Below are positions 7,969-13,416 of a stretch of 13,416 nucleotides of DNA, piece after piece. Both the position numbers and the translations under genes were made by a program. Origin of the DNA: CAYYVJ01 sp964475115 (lineage in GTDB: Bacteria > Bacillota > Clostridia > Lachnospirales > Lachnospiraceae); assembly GCA_964475115.1 (NCBI GenBank), contig CAYYVJ010000061.1, positions 1 through 13,416 of the forward strand. The letters run 5' to 3'. Within the stretch, counting starts at the first letter, position 1. Each line of letters begins with the position of its first letter. The notes beneath the pieces were generated by a model. It was not told the DNA's origin. It did not search any database and saw only the letters and a program-made list of their open reading frames with translations.

Positions 7969-8847
7969 CTACAAGCCTTCTGCTACATCTATTAAGTATT
8001 GTCCGTACGCAGTCTTTAAAAGAGGTTCAGCCAGTTTTCTTAACTGTTCATTTGTAATAAATCCTCTTTTATATGCTATTTCTTCCACACATGAAATATA
8101 AAGTCCTTGTCTCTTTTGGAAGGCTGCTACGAAGTCTGCTGCATCTAATAGTGCATCATGATTCCCAGTATCTAGCCAAGCAAAACCACGACCTAATGTT
8201 TCTACTTGTAAAGTTCCTCTATTTAAATATTCGTTATTTACACTTGTTATTTCGATTTCACCTCTATGTGAGGGTTTTACATTTTTAGCTATCTCTATTA
8301 CTTCATTATCATAGAAATACAAACCTGGCACTGCATAATTTGATTTTGGTTCTGCTGGTTTTTCTTCTATAGAAATAGCTTTCCCATTTTCATCAAATTC
8401 AACAACTCCATACTCTCTTGGATCTTTTACATAGTATCCAAATATAGTAGCTCCTTTTTCACTATCGATGCGAGCTACTGTCCTTCTAAGTACAGAAGAG
8501 AAACTTTGTCCATAGAAAATATTATCTCCAAGTATAAGAGCCACATTATCTTTTCCTATAAAATCTTCACCGATAATAAAAGCATCTGCCAATCCTCTTG
8601 GCTCTTCTTGCACTGCATAGGACATCTCTAGTCCTAGTTGCTCGCCACTACCTAGTAATTCTTTAAATACAGGAAGATCTCTTGGAGTTGAAATAATTAA
8701 AATTTCACGAATTCCTGCAAGCATTAATATTGATAATGGATAATATATCATTGGTTTGTCATACACCGGCATGATTTGCTTTGAAATCGCCTTTGTTAAT
8801 GGATATAACCTTGTTCCTGCACCACCTGCTAAAATAATACCTTTCAT
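7969..8847 (-). CDS. rfbA: Glucose-1-phosphate thymidylyltransferase
   Basis: RmlA, 292 residues from the chosen start, the normal size. It makes dTDP-glucose from glucose-1-phosphate and dTTP, the first step of dTDP-L-rhamnose synthesis, and is usually feedback-inhibited by dTDP-rhamnose. Seen: nucleotide-binding GGAGTRLYPLT (8-18), LGDN (106-109) with the metal-binding D108, EEKP (161-164) and WLDTG (224-228) with the second metal ligand D226. The open frame extends nine codons further upstream to 8874, but the ATG at 8847 follows GGAGGG by four bases and gives the family-standard MKGIILAGG start. The extra codons would run into an RNA hairpin at 8874-8913. It lies between rfbB and rfbC in the same direction. 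Confidence 0.96.
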   Translation of the reverse strand: MKGIILAGGAGTRLYPLTKAISKQIMPVYDKPMIYYPLSILMLAGIREILIISTPRDLPVFKELLGSGEQLGLEMSYAVQEEPRGLADAFIIGEDFIGKDNVALILGDNIFYGQSFSSVLRRTVARIDSEKGATIFGYYVKDPREYGVVEFDENGKAISIEEKPAEPKSNYAVPGLYFYDNEVIEIAKNVKPSHRGEIEITSVNNEYLNRGTLQVETLGRGFAWLDTGNHDALLDAADFVAAFQKRQGLYISCVEEIAYKRGFITNEQLRKLAEPLLKTAYGQYLIDVAEGL

Positions 8848-8851
8848 TTTT

Positions 8852-8857
8852 CCCTCC
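8852..8857 (-). promoter_or_regulatory. Ribosome binding site that fixes the rfbA start
   Basis: The minus strand reads GGAGGG, four bases before the ATG at 8847-8845. It supports the shorter 292-residue RmlA over an upstream in-frame ATG at 8874, which lacks such a site. It lies just downstream of the 8874-8913 hairpin and is not sequestered by it. Confidence 0.82.
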
Positions 8858-8873
8858 GTTTTTAACGCAAACA

Positions 8874-8913
8874 AGTGCCTCCCCCGTAAAGAACTTCCAA
8901 ACAGGGAGACACT
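8874..8913 (-). other. RNA hairpin in the rfbB-rfbA intergenic region
   Basis: On the minus-strand transcript, AGTGTCTCCC (8913-8904) can pair with GGGAGGCACT (8883-8874). This gives a ten-base-pair stem with one G-U pair and a 20-base loop. No U-tract follows the stem, so it does not look like an intrinsic terminator. The rfbA ribosome site (8852-8857) lies outside it. It could stabilise or process the polycistronic mRNA, but that is inference. Confidence 0.5.
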
Positions 8914-8931
8914 ATCACCCCCTACAGGGTT

Positions 8932-10014
8932 TTATTTCTCTTTTTGGTACATATCTGCGTAGTATTTTTGATAATTTCCACTGGTTACATTTTTCATCCA
9001 CTCTTCATGTTCAAGATACCATTTAATCGTTAATTTAATACCATCTTTAAACATTGTTTCTGGATACCAGTTAATCTCTTCTTTAATCTTGTCAGGCGCA
9101 ATCGCGTATCTTCTGTCATGACCTTTTCTATCTTCTACATAAGTAATAAGCTCTTTGGATACGTTTGCCTTTCTTGGGTCTGAATCTGCTAGCAGCTCTT
9201 GTAAAGTTTCTAGGATAATATAAATAATCTCTATATTTTCTTTTTCATTATGTCCACCAACATTATAGACTTGTCCAAGTACACCTTCTTCGTGTACCAT
9301 ATCAATCGCCTTCGCATGATCATCTACGTAAAGCCAATCTCTAACGTTCTTTCCATCTCCATATACAGGAAGTTTTCTACCATGTAATGCGTTATTTATA
9401 ATAAGTGGAATTAATTTTTCTGGGAACTGATATGGTCCATAATTATTACTGCAACGTGTAATAAAAGCAGGGAACTTGTAAGTATCCACATAAGATTTCA
9501 CTAATAAATCTGCAGATGTCTTACTTGCTGAATATGGACTATGAGGATCAAGTGGTGTAGTCTCATAAAAGAATTCATCTGGATTCTCTAATGATCCATA
9601 TACTTCATCGGTAGATACTTGAAGGTATCTCTTTCCTTCTAAAAATCCTTCTCCATCTGCCCATGCATTCTTTGCTGCATTTAGTAACACCAAAGTTCCA
9701 AGCACGTTAGTCTGTACAAATACTTCTGGGTTTTTAATACTTCTATCTACGTGACTTTCTGCTGCAAAATGAACTACTCGATCAATATCATTTTCTTCAA
9801 ATATTTTTGTTATGGCGTCTTTATCACAAATGTCCGCTTTCACGAAGGTATAATTTTCTCTACCTTCTACTTCTTTTAAGTTTTCTAAATTTCCTGCATA
9901 AGTTAAACTATCTACATTAATAATTTTAATTTCATTTCCATATTTTCTAAACATGTAATGAATGTAGTTTGAGCCAATAAAACCTGCTCCACCTGTTACC
10001 AAATAAGTTTTCAT
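8932..10014 (-). CDS. rfbB: dTDP-glucose 4,6-dehydratase
   Basis: RmlB, 360 residues, an extended short-chain dehydrogenase. It uses bound NAD+ to turn dTDP-glucose into dTDP-4-keto-6-deoxyglucose, the second step to dTDP-L-rhamnose. Seen: N-terminal Rossmann motif TGGAGFIG (7-14), FAAESHVDRS (83-92), catalytic STDEVYG (134-140) with the D136-E137 pair characteristic of 4,6-dehydratases, and YSASK (161-165) supplying the active-site Tyr and Lys. CSNNYGPYQFPEKLIP (188-203) and DWLYVDDH further on are also typical of RmlB. The ATG at 10014 has GGAGG nine bases upstream. A strong promoter lies 39 bases and more upstream (10053-10081), so this gene probably begins the main polysaccharide transcript running through rfbA, rfbC, wzt, the methyltransferase, wzm and the glycosyltransferases. 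Confidence 0.97.
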   Translation of the reverse strand: MKTYLVTGGAGFIGSNYIHYMFRKYGNEIKIINVDSLTYAGNLENLKEVEGRENYTFVKADICDKDAITKIFEENDIDRVVHFAAESHVDRSIKNPEVFVQTNVLGTLVLLNAAKNAWADGEGFLEGKRYLQVSTDEVYGSLENPDEFFYETTPLDPHSPYSASKTSADLLVKSYVDTYKFPAFITRCSNNYGPYQFPEKLIPLIINNALHGRKLPVYGDGKNVRDWLYVDDHAKAIDMVHEEGVLGQVYNVGGHNEKENIEIIYIILETLQELLADSDPRKANVSKELITYVEDRKGHDRRYAIAPDKIKEEINWYPETMFKDGIKLTIKWYLEHEEWMKNVTSGNYQKYYADMYQKEK

Positions 10015-10052
10015 GTAAGCTAGCCTCCATTTTTCACTATTGATTCTGTGAC

Positions 10053-10081
10053 ATTATAACATTTTACCATCTATTATTCAA
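10053..10081 (-). promoter_or_regulatory. Sigma-A type promoter with extended -10, upstream of rfbB
   Basis: On the minus strand, TTGAAT (-35, 10081-10076) is followed by a 17-base spacer and a perfect TATAAT (-10, 10058-10053), with an extended TG at 10061-10060. Transcription would start near 10046, giving a leader of about 30 bases that carries the rfbB GGAGG. It lies wholly between the rfbD stop and the rfbB start. It is the best promoter match in the window and marks rfbB as the head of a long transcript. Confidence 0.82.
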
Positions 10082-10088
10082 CTAAAGT

Positions 10089-10931
10089 TTATAAGATGCT
10101 TACGTACTGCGCAATAGCGTCCTTCCAATGAGCTGCTTCATATCCTGTTGTTAGTTTTAACATATAATTATCCATAACAGAATATGCTGGCCTTACAGCA
10201 GGTGTAGGATACTCTGCTGTGGTAATTGCATTTACTACTGTAGATTTGCCTGCTAATCGGAAGATTTCTTTTGCAAAATCTGCCCAACTACAACTTCCTT
10301 CACAGGTACCATGGAACAATCCGTAATTATCAGTCCAAATCAATTGATCAATAATTTTAGCTAACTCTGTTGTGCTAGTAGGGGTTCCAAACTGATCTCC
10401 TACCACTCTTATGCTATCATTTGATTCTGCAAGGCGAAGCATTGTTTTTACAAAGTTATTTCCCTCTCCATATAACCATGCTGTACGAATAATAAAGTAC
10501 TCTTTTGCAAATTCTTTTACAAAATTCTCACCAGCTAACTTGGTCTTTCCATACATCCCTTGTGGACCTGTAGCATCAAATTCTGTATAAGGCTTTGTTG
10601 CATTTCCTGGAAACACATAATCGGTAGAAATATGAACCATTTTAGCTCCCACACAAGTAGCGGCTATACTTAGATTTCTAGGTCCAATTGCATTAATTTT
10701 ATAGGCATTATCGGCATCTGTCTCACAGGCATCTACCCCTGTATGAGCTGCACAGTTAATGATTGCATAAGGTTTTACTTCTTTCACAAATTCCATTGTA
10801 GCATCAATATTTGTAATATCTAATTCTGCCACATCTGTATTGACGATTTCTACATTGTTATTTCCTGCATACAAGGCATTCACTGCCCTACCTAGCTGGC
10901 CATTACTACCAGTCACTAAAATTTTCTTCAT
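10089..10931 (-). CDS. rfbD: dTDP-4-dehydrorhamnose reductase
   Basis: RmlD, 280 residues, an NAD(P)H-dependent short-chain reductase that performs the last step to dTDP-L-rhamnose. Seen: Rossmann motif GSNGQLG (8-14), CAAHTGVDACE (60-70), STDYVFPG (102-109), and the YGKTK catalytic Tyr-Lys pair (Y127, K131) followed by LAGE. The C-terminal RPAYSVMDN is also typical. An in-frame ATG four codons upstream (10943) contains the ribosome site itself, so the ATG at 10931 with GGAGG five bases before it is chosen. It is the first rml gene in transcription order. It is bracketed by a terminator-like hairpin at the end of leuA and a strong promoter before rfbB, so its own expression may depend on read-through from leuA or on a promoter I cannot recognise. 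Confidence 0.95.
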   Translation of the reverse strand: MKKILVTGSNGQLGRAVNALYAGNNNVEIVNTDVAELDITNIDATMEFVKEVKPYAIINCAAHTGVDACETDADNAYKINAIGPRNLSIAATCVGAKMVHISTDYVFPGNATKPYTEFDATGPQGMYGKTKLAGENFVKEFAKEYFIIRTAWLYGEGNNFVKTMLRLAESNDSIRVVGDQFGTPTSTTELAKIIDQLIWTDNYGLFHGTCEGSCSWADFAKEIFRLAGKSTVVNAITTAEYPTPAVRPAYSVMDNYMLKLTTGYEAAHWKDAIAQYVSIL

Positions 10932-10936
10932 AATTT

Positions 10937-10941
10937 CCTCC
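10937..10941 (-). promoter_or_regulatory. Ribosome binding site that fixes the rfbD start
   Basis: The minus strand reads GGAGG, five bases before the ATG at 10931-10929. The alternative ATG at 10943 overlaps this site and has only AT-rich sequence before it, so the 280-residue form is favoured. Confidence 0.75.
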
Positions 10942-10965
10942 ATATTAATAAAGCATTTTGCGTAG

Positions 10966-10988
10966 AAAACAGGCCCTACAGGCCTGTT
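10966..10988 (-). terminator. Terminator-like hairpin spanning the leuA stop codon
   Basis: On the minus strand, AACAGGCC (10988-10981) pairs perfectly with GGCCTGTT (10975-10968) around the five-base loop TGTAG, which contains the leuA stop codon TAG. The stem is GC-rich in its upper half and runs into TTTT (10969-10966), then CT. The U-tract is short, so termination may be partial. If active, it would end leuA transcripts and limit read-through into rfbD. Confidence 0.55.
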
Positions 10989-12634
10989 AATCTATTTATT
11001 GCACAGAACATTGCACGAATGGAAGCTCTTGTAATATTTGAGCTTAGTCCTACACCATAAGTTGTCTTTCCACTCTTCTTATCCAACATATGAATATAAG
11101 CTGCCGCCTTTGCATGAGAACCTTCTCCCAATGCATGTTCAGAGTAGTCAAGAACAGTAATATCCATTCCTGATACTTCAATAAGAGCATTTTTAACAGA
11201 GTCAATCGGACCGTTACCAATCCCTTCTACTTTGTGTTCAACGCCATTAAATTTAAGTTCTAGCTTTGCATGCGTGTCATTATCTTCTGCATCAAAGGTT
11301 TTACAACTTACAAACTCAAATGGTGTTTTTACTGATAGATACTCTTCATTAAATTTATTCATAATTTGTTCAGGAGCAACTTCTCCTTGAAGTTCAGCAA
11401 TTTTTTGAATCACTTCTGCAAATTCTTTATGCATACCTTTTGGTAATTGATAGCCAAAATAAGTGCTCATTATAAATGCTACGCCACCTTTTCCAGATTG
11501 GCTGTTGATACGAACAATTGGCTCGTATTCTCTTCCCACATCGGTAGGATCGATAGGTAGGTAAGGAACCTCCCATATCTCTCTCTTTCTCTCTTTCATT
11601 GCCTGAACGCCCTTATTGATAGCGTCTTGATGGGAACCAGAAAAAGCTGTAAATACTAGCTTACCAGCATAAGGATGCCTTACATGGACTGCTATTTTGC
11701 ATACTCTTTCATATATTTCAATAATTTCATTTATATGTTCTAGTTCTAGTTTTGGGTCAATGCCTTGCGATAACATATTGTAAGCAAGAGTTATAATATC
11801 TACGTTTCCAGTACGTTCACCATTTCCAAACAAGGTTCCTTCTACTCTATCCGCTCCAGCAAGCAAAGATAACTCTGCTGCTGCAACACCAGTTCCTCTA
11901 TCATTATGAGGGTGAACACTAAGTATTATAGCATCTCTGTTTTTAAAATGACTATGCATCCATTCAATCTGATCTGCGTATACATTTGGTGTGGTCATCT
12001 CTACCGTTGCTGGCAAGTTTATAATCATTTTCTTTTCTTTGCTCGGTTGCCATACATCAATAACAGCTTCACATACTTCCAATGCATAATCTAATTCTGT
12101 TCCAGTAAAGCTTTCTGGTGAATATTCTAATACGATTTCCCCAGGAAAATCTACGGCATATTTTTTAACTAACTCGGTTCCTTCAATGGCAATCTGTTTA
12201 ATCTCTTCTTTTCCTAAATGAAATACTACGTCTCGTTGTAGGGTAGAAGTAGAGTTATAAATATGAACCACTGCACGTTTAATACCTTCTAAGGATTCAA
12301 AGGTTTTCTGAATTAAGTGTTCTCTACACTGGGTCAAAACTTGGATCGTTACGTCATCTGGAATCAACTTTCGATTTACTAATTGTCTTAAAAAGTCGTA
12401 CTCTATTTGAGAAGCTGATGGAAAGCCGATTTCAATCTCTTTAAAACCAAGCTTCACGAGCAAGTTAAACATCTCTACTTTTTCTTCCACTACCATTGGC
12501 TCAATCAGTGCCTGATTGCCATCACGTAAATCTACACTACACCAAATTGGTGCTTGTTGTATCTCATTAACTGGCCAACTTCTGTCTGGCAACTTCACAA
12601 TAGGTGCTCTTTTATATTTCTTATAGTTTAACAT
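10976..12634 (-). CDS. leuA: 2-isopropylmalate synthase
   Basis: LeuA, 552 residues, catalysing the first committed step of leucine synthesis: acetyl-CoA plus 2-oxoisovalerate to 2-isopropylmalate. The catalytic TIM-barrel shows WCSVDLRDGNQAL (31-43) with metal-binding D35, and SVHPHNDRGTG (239-249) with metal-binding H241 and H243. GNGERTGNVD (270-279) completes the barrel signature. The C-terminal part (about 420-552) matches the regulatory domain where leucine normally binds, ending in GVGLSSNITRASIRAMFCAINRL-like sequence. The KLPDRSWP start and the length place it in the longer LeuA class also known from actinobacteria. No leuB, C or D is nearby. It has its own promoter (12665-12693), AGGAGG six bases before ATG 12634, and a hairpin at its stop, so it looks like a single-gene unit inside a glycan locus. 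Homocitrate or citramalate synthase is less likely. Confidence 0.95.
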   Translation of the reverse strand: MLNYKKYKRAPIVKLPDRSWPVNEIQQAPIWCSVDLRDGNQALIEPMVVEEKVEMFNLLVKLGFKEIEIGFPSASQIEYDFLRQLVNRKLIPDDVTIQVLTQCREHLIQKTFESLEGIKRAVVHIYNSTSTLQRDVVFHLGKEEIKQIAIEGTELVKKYAVDFPGEIVLEYSPESFTGTELDYALEVCEAVIDVWQPSKEKKMIINLPATVEMTTPNVYADQIEWMHSHFKNRDAIILSVHPHNDRGTGVAAAELSLLAGADRVEGTLFGNGERTGNVDIITLAYNMLSQGIDPKLELEHINEIIEIYERVCKIAVHVRHPYAGKLVFTAFSGSHQDAINKGVQAMKERKREIWEVPYLPIDPTDVGREYEPIVRINSQSGKGGVAFIMSTYFGYQLPKGMHKEFAEVIQKIAELQGEVAPEQIMNKFNEEYLSVKTPFEFVSCKTFDAEDNDTHAKLELKFNGVEHKVEGIGNGPIDSVKNALIEVSGMDITVLDYSEHALGEGSHAKAAAYIHMLDKKSGKTTYGVGLSSNITRASIRAMFCAINRLTGL

Positions 12635-12653
12635 AATGATCCTCCTCTTTTTT

Positions 12654-12668
12654 AATTTTCAACTAGTA
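12654..12668 (-). promoter_or_regulatory. Possible CodY-like operator at the leuA start site
   Basis: The 15-base stretch AATTTTCAACTAGTA on the plus strand matches the Firmicute CodY consensus AATTTTCWGAAAATT at 10 of 15 positions, with one half-site perfect. It overlaps the -10 box and the probable transcription start, where a repressor would act. CodY often controls branched-chain amino acid genes. In an AT-rich genome such a match can arise by chance, so this is tentative. Confidence 0.25.
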
Positions 12669-12693
12669 TAACACCCTTACTTTCTTTAAGCAA
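12665..12693 (-). promoter_or_regulatory. Promoter of leuA
   Basis: On the minus strand, TTGCTT (-35, 12693-12688) is followed by a 17-base spacer and TATACT (-10, 12670-12665, five of six to consensus). The -35 is weak and begins three bases after the stop of the upstream glycosyltransferase. The transcript leader would be only about 25 bases, too short for a T-box or an attenuator. Confidence 0.65.
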
Positions 12694-12696
12694 GGT

Positions 12697-13416
12697 CTAT
12701 TTCCAGTAGGCTTTATTAGAAGAAAACCTAAGAATAAGGCTTTTTGGAAGCTTTTTATATTGATAACCCAACTTATATCCCAGATATTTGAAAGCACTAT
12801 TTATAATTAACTTAGGAAGTAAATAAGGTTTGAAAATTGACATTAAATAGCTCGCTGTTTTCTTAACCAGCTTTATTCCTTCTGTTTCAGACTTTATCTT
12901 TGCAAAAATCTCTGGATGTTCACTTTGTGACACCCCCATATCAAAGTTTCTTTGAAATAACTGAATGCTATTATAATCATGAGAATGGTATACCTTTGCT
13001 TTTGAAGCATATGCAACTGCTTTTCCTGATAAAATCACTCCAGCAGCATATATCATATCTTCATTAAAGATGGCAGGTGATACAAAACCTCCAAGAGCCT
13101 GATAATCGCTTTTTCGATATGCTGCACAAACATCAGAGCAGAAAAAAGTCTGAATTCCCAATCGGTCCAGGTCCACCTTGGTCTTTATCCTATCATGATC
13201 CGGATAATTATAGCTTCTAGTAAATTTCTCAATATCATTAGAATCTTTATTAGGTAATTGCCTCGCATAGGATACAGACACCAAAGGATCTGAAAAAGGT
13301 TTCATTAATTCCAAAATCAATCTTTCATCTGCAGGTATTGCATCTTGCGTCATCATAACCATAAAATCAGCCGAAGACAGGGCTGCTGCCTGTCTTCTAG
13401 TTCCACCATGATCAAA
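12697..13416 (-). CDS. Family-2 glycosyltransferase, rhamnosyltransferase-like, 5' part outside window
   Basis: The frame is open to the right edge and its true start lies beyond it; 239 residues are visible. The visible part starts FDHGGTRRQAAALSSADF, then MVMMTQDAIP (visible residues 19-28). HGGTR and the TQDA motif, in place of a plain DxD, are hallmarks of GT2 enzymes related to rhamnosyltransferases. SDVCAAYRKSDYQALGGF supplies the conserved acceptor-side segment and FNEDM the catalytic ED pair. The C-terminal tail from about residue 195 is basic and hydrophobic, suggesting membrane attachment. It probably adds a sugar, plausibly rhamnose given the rml genes downstream, during cytosolic assembly of the envelope polysaccharide. 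It is separated from leuA by 62 bases that hold the leuA promoter, with no clear terminator. Donor and acceptor are not known. Confidence 0.85.
   Translation of the reverse strand, partial: FDHGGTRRQAAALSSADFMVMMTQDAIPADERLILELMKPFSDPLVSVSYARQLPNKDSNDIEKFTRSYNYPDHDRIKTKVDLDRLGIQTFFCSDVCAAYRKSDYQALGGFVSPAIFNEDMIYAAGVILSGKAVAYASKAKVYHSHDYNSIQLFQRNFDMGVSQSEHPEIFAKIKSETEGIKLVKKTASYLMSIFKPYLLPKLIINSAFKYLGYKLGYQYKKLPKSLILRFSSNKAYWK

Noticed and set aside
8848..8874. A nine-codon N-terminal extension of RmlA
   Set aside because: RmlA proteins start with MKGIILAGG, and GGAGGG sits directly before that ATG; the extension has no ribosome site of its own.
10944..10965. A promoter for rfbD just after the leuA hairpin (TGCTTTATT as an extended -10)
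   Set aside because: There is no -35 element at 15-18 bases, the -10 matches at only four of six positions, and the start of transcription would fall on the ribosome site.
10976..12634. The leuA gene being a homocitrate or citramalate synthase
   Set aside because: The KLPDRSWP start, the WCSVDLRDGNQAL segment, the length of 552 residues and a LeuA-like C-terminal regulatory domain fit the long 2-isopropylmalate synthase class better.
12674..12692. Inverted repeat CTTGCTT / AAGTAAG as a terminator for the upstream glycosyltransferase
   Set aside because: The stem is only seven base pairs, AT-rich with one G-U pair, and has no U-tract; it falls inside the leuA promoter spacer.

Overview
This is a low-GC, gene-dense window with every gene on the minus strand, so transcription runs from high to low coordinates. 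The AT-rich codon use, strong GGAGG ribosome sites and gene content suggest a Gram-positive Clostridia member, perhaps Lachnospiraceae-like. I cannot name the species. The window is an envelope polysaccharide locus with a leucine biosynthesis gene embedded in it.

Layout in transcription order: (1) the 3' part of a family-2, rhamnosyltransferase-like glycosyltransferase cut by the right edge (12697-13416). (2) leuA, 2-isopropylmalate synthase (10976-12634), which looks like a single-gene transcription unit: it has its own promoter (12665-12693) and a terminator-like hairpin at its stop codon (10966-10988). (3) The dTDP-L-rhamnose genes in the order rmlD-rmlB-rmlA-rmlC (rfbD, rfbB, rfbA, rfbC). 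A near-consensus extended -10 promoter lies between rmlD and rmlB. (4) An ABC polysaccharide exporter of the Wzm/Wzt type whose ATPase has a C-terminal extension. Between the two exporter genes sits a SAM methyltransferase with a beta-rich domain and a C-terminal coiled coil. (5) A 680-residue protein with two GT-A domains and an N-terminal coiled coil, then a 602-residue multi-spanning GT-C-like membrane protein with a C-terminal beta-rich domain. (6) The first 19 codons of rfbF (glucose-1-phosphate cytidylyltransferase) at the left edge, which implies that a CDP-sugar branch continues outside the window.

How it fits together: RmlA, B, C and D convert glucose-1-phosphate to dTDP-L-rhamnose. 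The cytosolic glycosyltransferases would build a rhamnose-containing chain on a lipid carrier, the methyltransferase may modify or cap it, and Wzm/Wzt would export it. The GT-C-like protein would then add further sugar on the outer face, and the CDP-sugar genes that start at the left edge would supply another residue. The pairing of a coiled-coil methyltransferase with a Wzt carrying a C-terminal domain resembles Gram-negative export systems gated by a chain-terminal modification (WbdD/Wzt in E. coli O8/O9a) and the methyl-capped rhamnan S-layer glycans of Geobacillus (WsaE). That functional reading is inference. The gene identities are well supported by visible motifs. There is no RNA gene, insertion sequence, CRISPR array or gene-free stretch over 300 bases.
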